This document shows positions 41,391 to 50,800 of a DNA stretch of 64,000 nucleotides, in pieces. The notes beneath the pieces are model-generated. The model saw only the letters and a list, made by a program, of their open reading frames with translations, was not told the DNA's origin and did not search any database. Both the position numbers and the translations under genes were made by a program. Each line of letters begins with the position of its first letter. The stretch's first letter is position 1. Origin of the DNA: Eubacterium sp. (lineage in GTDB: Bacteria > Bacillota > Clostridia > Oscillospirales > Acutalibacteraceae); the NCBI GenBank assembly GCA_017463985.1, contig JAFUEH010000007.1:61245-125244 (forward strand), read 5' to 3'.

Positions 41391-42850
41391 TTATCCTCGT
41401 TCCTTTCTTGTCGTTTATTACTATTATTATCATTGTTCATTTTTTCTGTTTCCTCTTCAATATGCGGAAGATTTGACAGAATTTGTTTACACATCGCTTT
41501 CTCCTGTCGGAGCTTCGCAATATCCTTATTAAGATTTGTAATTTCCTTGAGAATAACCGATTGCTGTGCTTCGCTTGCATATTGTAATTCGCCACGCAAT
41601 TCTGAGCGCTTGCCTTCCAGTATTGCAATACTTTCTGCCGCATCAGCTTGATACTGTTGTAGCTCATCCGTTGTATTGATGCCAGTACGCGCAAAGAATT
41701 GAATATGCTTTGAATAAGAACGGATTTTCTTTGTTGCTTCTTTTCGGACCGCAAAATGCGTTTTCGGATATTGCGTCCGGTCAGCAGCGCCGGATAATTC
41801 TTTTAACATATAATAGTAATGCCAGTATATTCCTCTTGCCGCTGTTCCCTTGAAAAGCCGTTCTACAATATCACTGTAATCGGTACAGTTATTCTTAACA
41901 GTTGTATGATAACGCTTATATGAAGGTTTGTTCAGATGTGTAACGCGTTCTCTTTCCTTGTGCAGCAGTCGTTCCACAATGCCCTCTTCGGTATAACGAC
42001 CTTCTTTGTCAAGATTGTCAAAGCGGAAATTCTTAGTGCTGCCGGGAGGGCGCAGTATGCTATGTTTGCGCTGTGTATTGATTTCATAGCCAAGCTTACT
42101 TTGCAAATAGTCAAGCACTTCACGCAGGGTGCTACTATTTGCTATTGCCAAATCAATATCTTCTCTGATAAGCGCTCTCACCGTTTTCCGACCATTGCCA
42201 TCAGCATAGTCATAATAATTTCTGCCTTTTCCTTTAGGATTCTCAATCACAGATAAACCATATTCTCGACACAGTCTGTCAGACTCTGAACGTAGGCGAT
42301 ATATTTCGGCGTTACTGTAATTGTATTTTTTACCGTCTGCAAATCCAACGGAATTAACAACGAAGTGATTATGAATATGGCGACGGTCGCAGTGTGTAGT
42401 GATAACCACCTGGAACTTGTCACCCCACATTCGCTGAGCCAGCTTCATCCCGATTTCGTGTGCGGTCGCCGGGTCAACCTCGTCTGGTTCAAAACTTTGA
42501 ACACCGTGCCAAAGCAAAGTCTTATCCGTTTTGTCCCAATACTCTTTCACACGCATAAATTCCTTATCTGCTGTTTGAGGCTGACAGTTAATACCTGACA
42601 CCAGCACTTCCTCCAATTCGGCGAACTCGCCTTCCTTCAGCGTTGTCTTGTTCTCATTGACTACATATTTGAGAACACTCTCAATCGTATCTTCATCTTC
42701 GATAAAATCGCTATCAATCATCGTGTAGGTGATGTTCTTTGTTTTATCGGGATTACAAGCATAGTCAATCGTTTCAGCAACAATACTGCCGGAACTGTGC
42801 GTACCGCCACCACTATCGGAGCGACGGCTCCATAATTTGGTTACAGCCAT
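41366..42850 (-). CDS. MOBP-type relaxase
   Basis: The relaxase nicks oriT and leads the transferred strand. The 494-residue protein has the MobA/VirD2-like N-terminal domain: the start MAVTKLWSRRSDSGGG, IDYACNPDKT, then HGVQSFEPDEVDP and the metal-binding HCDRRHIHNHF near residue 160. The C-terminal half is coiled and basic. A Ser/Gly-rich insert separates the usual start motif from the DYA-NP segment. It directly follows MobC (stop and start codons touch) and precedes PcfB. Confidence 0.93.
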   Translation of the reverse strand: MAVTKLWSRRSDSGGGTHSSGSIVAETIDYACNPDKTKNITYTMIDSDFIEDEDTIESVLKYVVNENKTTLKEGEFAELEEVLVSGINCQPQTADKEFMRVKEYWDKTDKTLLWHGVQSFEPDEVDPATAHEIGMKLAQRMWGDKFQVVITTHCDRRHIHNHFVVNSVGFADGKKYNYSNAEIYRLRSESDRLCREYGLSVIENPKGKGRNYYDYADGNGRKTVRALIREDIDLAIANSSTLREVLDYLQSKLGYEINTQRKHSILRPPGSTKNFRFDNLDKEGRYTEEGIVERLLHKERERVTHLNKPSYKRYHTTVKNNCTDYSDIVERLFKGTAARGIYWHYYYMLKELSGAADRTQYPKTHFAVRKEATKKIRSYSKHIQFFARTGINTTDELQQYQADAAESIAILEGKRSELRGELQYASEAQQSVILKEITNLNKDIAKLRQEKAMCKQILSNLPHIEEETEKMNNDNNSNKRQERNEDKWQSKTRL

Positions 42851-43191
42851 TATCGTTTTCCTCTACTCAAGACAGCAGTCTCGATTGTTTCCAAAATAGC
42901 AAACACCGCATCTGCGTTTCTCTGATAGGCTTCCACATCAGGGATACCGAACAGGTTTATGCGTTTTGCAATTTGGTTCATCGTGTATCCGTAGTGACGA
43001 ATTTGCTTTACCATATCCCAGTAGTCAACGGGCGGTGCCTCGTTAATCTGACAGCCATTAAGGAGCTGCCGAAAAAATTCTGAAGTAGACAAGCCTGACT
43101 TTTCCTTCATAGCCATAAAGCGCTCATACTCTTCATCACTAAGACGAAAGTGTATTCGATTATTTCTTGTTCGCTTTTCCTCAGACATCAT
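42850..43191 (-). CDS. mobC: MobC-like relaxosome protein
   Basis: The 113-residue protein has an N-terminal ribbon-helix-helix part (RTRNNRIHFRLSDEEYERFM) and a C-terminal MobC-like helix pair (GYTMNQIAKRINLFG). MobC proteins bind and open DNA at oriT beside the relaxase. The start overlaps the previous stop (ATGA). AAGGA is 5 bases ahead; a second ATG follows immediately. Position right before the relaxase fits the role. Confidence 0.9.
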   Translation of the reverse strand: MMSEEKRTRNNRIHFRLSDEEYERFMAMKEKSGLSTSEFFRQLLNGCQINEAPPVDYWDMVKQIRHYGYTMNQIAKRINLFGIPDVEAYQRNADAVFAILETIETAVLSRGKR

Positions 43192-43376
43192 ATCGTTCCT
43201 TCATACGCTCTTTTGAGTTTTTCTACATCTGACGGCTTGCAGTCAAGCCGTGTAACAATACCGCACAACTGCCGGATATATTCTTCTCTGCTCAATCCAG
43301 CTTTGGCAACATAACTGTCAAGTATTCTCAAATCATCCCTTTCAAATCTCACAATTATCGGTACCTTTTCATACAC
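43188..43376 (-). CDS. Small RHH-like relaxosome accessory protein
   Basis: The 62-residue protein has the pattern IIVRFERDDLRILDSYVAKA followed by SREEYIRQL, a compact ribbon-helix-helix arrangement (beta strand then two helices) like plasmid mobilisation regulators. It is the first gene after the oriT candidate and is coupled to mobC. It may regulate the relaxase operon and help shape oriT. The family call is by shape. Confidence 0.65.
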   Translation of the reverse strand: MYEKVPIIVRFERDDLRILDSYVAKAGLSREEYIRQLCGIVTRLDCKPSDVEKLKRAYEGTI

Positions 43377-43418
43377 ATACTCATCCTCCTTCTTTATTCA
43401 TTAGTTGTATTCGGGGTT

Positions 43419-43500
43419 TTAGGGGTTTGCCCCTAACAAGTGGATTTGGGCGCCCAAATCCGATGCTTGCAACTGATTATGGAGTGGGGCAAAGCCCACT
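43419..43500. other. Candidate origin of transfer (oriT)
   Basis: The gap between the relaxosome genes and the primase holds three inverted repeats in 82 bases: TTAGGGG/CCCCTAA (43419-43436), a perfect 20-bp palindrome GGATTTGGGCGCCCAAATCC (43442-43461), and AGTGGG/CCCACT (43483-43500). A GCTTGCAACTG sequence lies between the second and third, a plausible nick region. Location, symmetry and the absence of a gene fit oriT. Confidence 0.65.
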
Positions 43501-43528
43501 CACTGATTTTTTTGAAAATTCAAAAAAA

Positions 43529-44746
43529 TTACCGCTGCGCCAGCACCTCTCTCGGTGTCAGTGAACGGTCTTGTTCGAGTTTTGCCAGCGTGTTCTTAAG
43601 GAAGTCGTTGAAGTCTTTCCCGCTCGGCGGCAACTTAATCTCGCAGGCTATACCAAGTTTGTTCAGTTTATCACTTAACGCTTTTGCGTGAGTAACTCCA
43701 GCCGTATCATTGTCAAAGTGGATATACACCTTGCTGATATTACTCTTGCCGTCCTTAATAAGCTGCTCTAACGCCAGTGGTAAAGTAACTTCATCTGTGG
43801 CAAACTTATTATCCTTACCGGACTGTGCACCGCCGAGGCTCATCAAGTTCATTCTACGAAAATCGCTTGAATACAAGTCAATCAAAGTAGCATAACTCAT
43901 TGTGTCAATAGCAGCTTCAAACAAATGCACAGAGGTACTTTTGCCTGTTTGGTCAAACATACAAAACGGGTGGCTTTTTGAAGAGCTTGTCACCTCCCCT
44001 CTGTAACTCTTCTTAACCTCTTTTCCAGCCTCTATGACTACCCTATCGTAGAAGCCTCGCTTCATTGCGTAAGCGGGATTGTGGTTACTGTCATAGCCAA
44101 CAAATACAGCGTTAGTAATTCGCTTCATTCCTACTAATGCTTCCTGTGGAAGTATTAGTGAGTGCTGCTCACAATAAGTTACAACATTACCGACATCGGG
44201 TGTATCCAGTAACTTTTTGTACACCTCTCTTGTAATATACAACGGCTTATTATTGCTATCATAACCGATAAGAACGGCACCGGCATATTCCTTTGATTGA
44301 TATATAGAACCTTGTTGAATACAGTAGTTAATGACTTTCTTTGATATCCCGCGTCCGTAAAGATAATCCACAAGCTGCCTGTTGGTATAGTTAGCTTCCG
44401 GCAGCACAAAAGGCATATCAACCTTGTTGATTTCTCTGCGTGTATATTCCTGCCGAACACGGTCAATATCTTCACCCGTCAGTAACTTAACGGCATCGGG
44501 GAAACTGATACCTTCACATTGCCGCAGATAGCTGACAGCACCTTTACCGGATAAGCCTCGAGATTTCCAATCAAAGAGCCAACCATCACCGCTGATGCAA
44601 CAACTCGGATGGTCACGCCGACGATATTCAGAACCGCTTCGCATTAAAACCGAAGGCTCAAATTTGTTAAAGTAATCTAATACCGACCACTTCATCGCCT
44701 CATCAATCAACTCCTGAGGAATTAACCCTCTTGGAGCACGTCGCAT
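43529..44746 (-). CDS. DUF3991/TOPRIM primase-like protein
   Basis: The 405-residue protein has the N-terminal pattern HPSCCISGDGWLFDWKSRG and a TOPRIM core near the end (VYIHFDNDTAGVTHAKAL), typical of DUF3991/TOPRIM proteins that accompany relaxases in Firmicutes ICEs and probably prime the complementary strand. The ATG at 44746 follows GAGGTG by 6 bases. It lies upstream of oriT and after the terminator of the large methylase/helicase gene, so it likely has its own promoter. Confidence 0.88.
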   Translation of the reverse strand: MRRAPRGLIPQELIDEAMKWSVLDYFNKFEPSVLMRSGSEYRRRDHPSCCISGDGWLFDWKSRGLSGKGAVSYLRQCEGISFPDAVKLLTGEDIDRVRQEYTRREINKVDMPFVLPEANYTNRQLVDYLYGRGISKKVINYCIQQGSIYQSKEYAGAVLIGYDSNNKPLYITREVYKKLLDTPDVGNVVTYCEQHSLILPQEALVGMKRITNAVFVGYDSNHNPAYAMKRGFYDRVVIEAGKEVKKSYRGEVTSSSKSHPFCMFDQTGKSTSVHLFEAAIDTMSYATLIDLYSSDFRRMNLMSLGGAQSGKDNKFATDEVTLPLALEQLIKDGKSNISKVYIHFDNDTAGVTHAKALSDKLNKLGIACEIKLPPSGKDFNDFLKNTLAKLEQDRSLTPREVLAQR

Positions 44747-44761
44747 TTCAATCACCTCGCT

Positions 44762-44800
44762 AAAAAACTACGGTGCAGTTACATTACCACACCGTAGTTT
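44762..44800 (-). terminator. Terminator of the large methylase/helicase gene
   Basis: AAACTACGGTG pairs with CACCGTAGTTT across a 14-base loop, 7 bases beyond the 44808 stop, followed on the minus strand by TTTTTT. Confidence 0.88.
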
Positions 44801-44807
44801 CTCTTTA

Positions 44808-47800
44808 TTATTGTATATAATCATTGCGCTGCTGGCTTCTGTCCTGGTTGCCTTTATCTTGTTCAAAGATAGCATTCAGTTCTTCCAAACGTGCCTGTTT
44901 TTTATCCAGTTCCATCTGAAGCGGGAAGTCACGATTAACAGCCACTTTTGCTTCTTCAAAGTCATTCAGCGTTTCTTCAAGATGTTGCTCTGCATCTGAC
45001 AATTTCTCGTTAAGCGTATCGAGCGAACCCAAGATTTTCTTGCCGTTTGTAGTTGCATCAATACGCATCTCAATATGAGTATGCGCACCGACATTCACTA
45101 ACATTTTTTTGGTAAAGCCGTCAAGAGTAGCCGTCATTGGCAGTCCTTTGTAAGTACCAAATGGCACCTCGTCAACGTCACCTCTCATCAATCCGTCATA
45201 GAACGAATTGACCAATGCACCGATGCTTTTCGGGTCGGCAACAACGCTGCCATCATAGACAATATACTCTTCATTACTGTGCTCAGTAACAGTTTGTATT
45301 TCGTCCTTTAAGGAGGCAACCTTCGTCCGCAAAATACGTATTTCTCTTGGATAATCAACGGCAATACGGTCTTGTAATTCAAAAATCTGATTTTGATGAT
45401 TACTCTTTTGAAGCATCAAATCACGCACTTGCAGGTCAAGCTCCATCTTTTCCTGAATCAGCGGATTACCGGTTGCAAGTGCCTTTAACTTCGCATAGTT
45501 AAGACTACTTTCATCTAAATCCTCTAATTCGCGTATGGTGGTATCTCCCTGCATTATTTGAGAAATAAACCTCTGCTTTTTCTCAACAATCTGATACATA
45601 TACGCATCGAAGGTTCCTTCCGTAACATAGAAGTAGCAGTATGCTTTATCGTTCATATTGCCTTGTCGCTCAATACGACCCTGCCTTTGCTCAATATCTG
45701 CCGGTCGCCAAGGAACATCAAGATTATGAATAGCAATCAATCGGTCTTGCACATTGGTTCCGGTGCCGCATTTCTGAGTTGAACCAATCAGAATTCGTAC
45801 GGAGCCGGAACGCACTTTCCTGGATAACGCTTCTTTTTGCGCATTGGTATTCGCGTCATGGGCAAAGGCTATTTCAGCCTCAGGCACACCCTTAGCAATC
45901 AATTTGGCTTTAATATCATCATACACATTAAAGCCCTTGCCGTTCGGGGTGGACAAGTCGCAGAAAACCAATTGCGTACTTCGTTGGTCGGCTGTATCCG
46001 TCCAAATTTGGAAAACATTGTCTACACAGTCATTTACCTTGCTGTCAGGATAATCCGGTAGTGCATCATCCATCAAGCGTTGGTCGAGAGCAAGTTTTCT
46101 GCCATCAGAGGTTATTTTCAGCATATTGTCAACATCAGGCGTAACACCGCCATCACGAACTCGGTCGGCTCGTTCGGCAAATGACTTGACTGCTCTTTTT
46201 TGAACATCGCTCGCTTCAACAACTCTGTTGACCGTTTCTATTTCCGGCGTTGGAAGCTGAATCATATCTTTTGTGATAATATCTGCAACGCGCCTGAAGG
46301 AAGCCATCAGTTCCGGCACATTAAAGAATTTGGCAAATCTCTTTTTGAGCCTGAACCCTGTTCCCTCCGGTTTAAGCTCTAACTCTGTCGTAGTTTCACC
46401 AAAAGTAGAAGCCCAGGCGTCAAAATGCAGCAAACCGGATGCCTTCAATTCATCGTGCATTAAGTAACGCTGCATCGTGTACAATTCAGTCATTGAGTTT
46501 GATACCGGAGTGCCGGTTGCGAACACGGTTCCCCTGCCGCCGGTCTGCTCATCCAGCCAGCGAACCTTGTTAAACATATCCGTTGACTTCTTCGCTTCCG
46601 TTGTACTGATTCCTGAAACATTTGACATTTTCGTATAGAGGAACAGGTTTTTGTAATTATGCGCCTCGTCAACAAATAGTTTGTCCACACCGAGTTCTTC
46701 AAAAGTAACCACATCGTCCTGTTCTATATCTTGCAGCCTTTTCAATCGGGTTTCCGCGCTTTTTAAGCTCGCCTGCAACTGTTTAACAGTTATACGCTGG
46801 TTAGCATCCTTTGAACTTCTTAATCCGTTTTCAATCTCATCAATTTGTGCTTGAAGCATCTGTTCTTCAGTGGCTATGCTGAGCGGTATTCTTTCAAATT
46901 GAGAATGTCCAATGATGACAGCATCATAGTTGTTAGTTGCAATACGCGAACAAAAACGGCGCCGGTTTTCTTTTGAAAAATCCTTTTCTGTTGCTACAAG
47001 TATATTGGCGCTTGGATACAGTTCCATAAACTCAGCGCCGAATTGAGCCACAATATTGTTGGGCACAACAATCAGCGATTTATGCCATAATCCTACGCGC
47101 TTTCCTTCCATCGAAGCAGCGCACATTTCAAAAGTCTTGCCTGCGCCAACACAGTGTGCAAGAAGCGCATTTTTGCCGTACAAGCACCTTGCGATTGCAT
47201 CCTTCTGATGCGGCCGCAAGGTAATGTTACAGTTCATTCCGTCAAACTGCAAATGGCTACCGTCATATTTGCGCTGCACAGTTGAATTAAATTTTTGATT
47301 GTAGATGCGTTCCAAACGCTGTCTGCGTTCCGGTTCGCGCCATATCCAATCATTAAATGCTTGACGAATTAACTTCTGCTTGCCCTGCGCAAGTCGTGTT
47401 TCTTTTTCGTTGATGACGTATTTATCCTTACCGTTTTCAGTCACCCTGTCACGGACAACCGTATCACGCAAATTCAATGCATCCTCTAAAAGGTCATAAG
47501 CATTGGCACGTTTGGTACCATACGTTGAGGTGGCAGCAACAGACCAGCTTTCCCAGTTTTTGTTCGCAATTCCCCAAACGCCGGTTAAATCAGAATACTC
47601 GGATTTGATGTAATCGCGCGAATTGGTATTCAACAACTGATACATAAAAGCATCCACAATATCTGTCGGTACCCAGGTCGAACCGAGACGCACTTGAATC
47701 TGTGTTGCCCGCAACGGTTCAGGCTGTATACCTTCCAGCGCCGCAATATTGACATCGACCCATGGTTCTTTTTTGACATCGCGGTATACCCGAGCCAATT

Positions 47801-50800
47801 CCAGCTTTTCTCTGACATTGCCGGAAAGGTATTCATCAGCAGTAACATATTCTTCCGTATCGGCTGAAGTCATCTTTGGAACTCTGTATATAGTGTTCGT
47901 TAAATCGGAAACTACCCTTTCTTTTGAAAAGCCTGTCAGCTCTGCCATATAGTCAACATCCACCTTACCGTGAACATTAAGCGATGCCATTAAAGCATCA
48001 TTGGCAGATTTTGCCGAGGTAATCACTCGGTTCGGTCGTACAGTTCGTTTGGTAAACATATCCGATAAACCGATAAACTCCTTGTCAGCGTTGTAATGCT
48101 CTAAAGAGCATATAAGAGAATATGCGGGGTCACCTTCAAACACCTTATTGGCTCTTTCTGCTATCCTGCCGAACTTATTCACAAAGTCTGTATACACAGC
48201 TGTTAAACGCTCCTGATGAAGCGCTACGACCTCATCTGACGCACCGTCAAGCTGAATGTCTATGAGACTATAAACCTGCTCACGAACGGCTATCAAACCG
48301 CGCACACGCTCAATCTTCTTTTGAGCCTTGTCGTCATATTTCATCACCGCGCCTTCTCGCTTATACACTTTGTTATTAACAATAGTGTAAGCGTTGTCTC
48401 TGACGCCATCAACCGCAGATATCTCATCATCAGATGATTGTTGCGTTATGTGGCGTTGGGCAGTATCAATTGAACCGACAATATTTTGGATAGCATCCGT
48501 AAGCTGTATTGACAAATCCGTTCCGTTATCCAAACAAGCAGTATCATATCCATAGGCAGTTGAAACACGCTGCATCTTGCCGAGAATCATATCAGGGTGC
48601 TGCACAAAATAGTCGTTCATCTCAAGACCGTTTGTATCAGTGTTGAGATGCACCCATTCAGGCTCGATGTCGAGCGGTATTTCGCGTTTTTTCAAAAAGA
48701 TAATGTCCGTTGTCACCTCTGTGCCCGCAGCGCGTTTAAAGGCATTGTTGGGCAGTCTGATGGCTCCCAGCAGTTCGGCGCGCCTGGCAAGGTACTTTCT
48801 TACTGTAGGCGTTTCTTTATCGAGTGTTCCTTTTGAAGTAATAAAAGCAACCACACCGCCAGCACGCACTTTATCAAGCGCCTTTGCGAAGAAATAATCG
48901 TGAATAAGAAATCGGAACTTATTATACGGTCGGTCATTTACTGAAAACTGACCGAAAGGAACATTGCCGATTACCACATCGAATTGCCCATCTCTGAAAT
49001 CCGTCTCTTCAAAACCCTTAATGTGAATATCAGCATCAGGATAAAGCAGTTTTGCTATGCGTCCCGATATGCTGTCCAGCTCAACGCCGGTAAGGTTTAC
49101 GTTTTTTTGCATGTTTTCCGGCAACAAACCGAAGAAATTGCCAATACCACAGCTTGGCTCCAGCACCTCTCCGCCGTCAAAACCCATATTCTGAAGAGCA
49201 GTATAAATAGAGCGAATAACAACGGGCGGCGTATAAAATGCCGTTAGAGTGGATGAACGCGCCGCAGTATATTCCTGTTCATTCAAAAGAGAACGAAGTT
49301 CGTTATAATGTTCGCTTCTTTCATCAAAAGCGTTTGCCAAACCGCCCCAGCCAACATATTTAGCCATTATAGCTTGTTCCTCGGGTGTAGCGCTTCTGCC
49401 TTCACTTTCAATCATTTTCAGCGTTTTAACAGCTTCTACATTTGCATTATATCGCTCACTCGGAGTTCCTACTCCGATACCATCGTCAGTGATTTGATAG
49501 TTGTTTGATTTGCTTAACAGTTCATCGTTCTGACCGACGATTTCTATCCGCTCCTCTGAGGGCAGCGCCTCAGTATTATCGTACTGCAACTGCTCATTCT
49601 CAACGACAGAAGTAATCTCTCTGATAAACGGGTCGTTGTTAAGCTTTTCTTCATCAACAACGTGACCATTTACAATTCCTGATTCGGCAAGCTCTCTCCG
49701 AACCTCATCGGCATCAACATCTTCAAATTCATTATGTTCCTCAATAGCCTTTGGCGGCTCGGCAAGGATATAGTTAAACTCATCACAAAAACGCTGTCCT
49801 TCTTCTTCCGGCGTAATTCGATAAGCGTTACCGTCCTCGTCAAAAAATACACGAATGTCGGTTCCGTTGTAATCGAACATGAGCTGACTTACCAAATACT
49901 CTTGGTCGTGAAGATTCTTCAACCACGTTTCGGTGAAGCGGGAAAACTCGTTTTCTTGTAAAAAATTAACCGAACCGTCTTCACGTTCAACAGTTCGGTA
50001 AACACCCATATTGTCTTGTTGGAATGTCCTTGGACGGAGTTCTTGTTTGCCAACATCAAAAACAAATTCCATATCAGGGTCTGCCATTAAGTCACCCATC
50101 TGTTCGTAGTAATGTGCCATAGAAATCCTACCGCCGCCAATACGTTCAATGACAAGCGGTTCCATTCCATCACCAGCTTCAAGACGAATATAGGTCACTT
50201 TTTTATTAAGCAATGCAGGGACAAACCGCGCCAGCGTTCTGAAATTCCGATGAGTATAGGTACCGATTTGTTCGGAACGCGGCAACCTTTCCTCAAACGC
50301 TCTCAAATCAAGCAGTTCTTTCTTTTGAGTTTCCGGCAATGGAGCATCGAGGATTTCTTCTGCTGTCATTGTTTCCACATCATCGCTCACCACAACAGGC
50401 TTATCCTGTGCCGGTACAATCGTATAGGTTTTATCCGGTATTTGCTCTTCCGTTACGGTGGCAATGGCAACCGTAAAGCCTTTATGTACCAGTGCATTGG
50501 TATAATCCTCCAGCTTGTGCACCGGAAAGCCGGTCATTGGTACACGTTCACCGTTTTTGGTATCACGTGATGTTTGTACCAAATCCAGTTCTTTGGCTAA
50601 TGAAACGGCGTCATCACCCATTGCTTCGTAAAAATCCCCAACCGGAAACAGAAGAAGGCTATCAGAGTATTCCTCTTTGAGTTTGAAATAATCTGCAACC
50701 GTATCGCGTTCAAAAAGGCTTGGTTCAATAGCGCGTAGCTCTTGCAGCAATTCTTCAGCGCCTTCTTGTAATTGCGGAACCTTTTTACATTCCACAAGGC

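Noticed and set aside
43381-43528. CRISPR-like short repeats in the GC-rich intergenic region
   Set aside because: The elements are inverted, not direct, repeats of different sequence, which fits oriT rather than an array.
50112-50570. 152-codon plus-strand frame inside the giant gene
   Set aside because: It is antisense to a well-conserved coding region, with no ribosome site or domain pattern.
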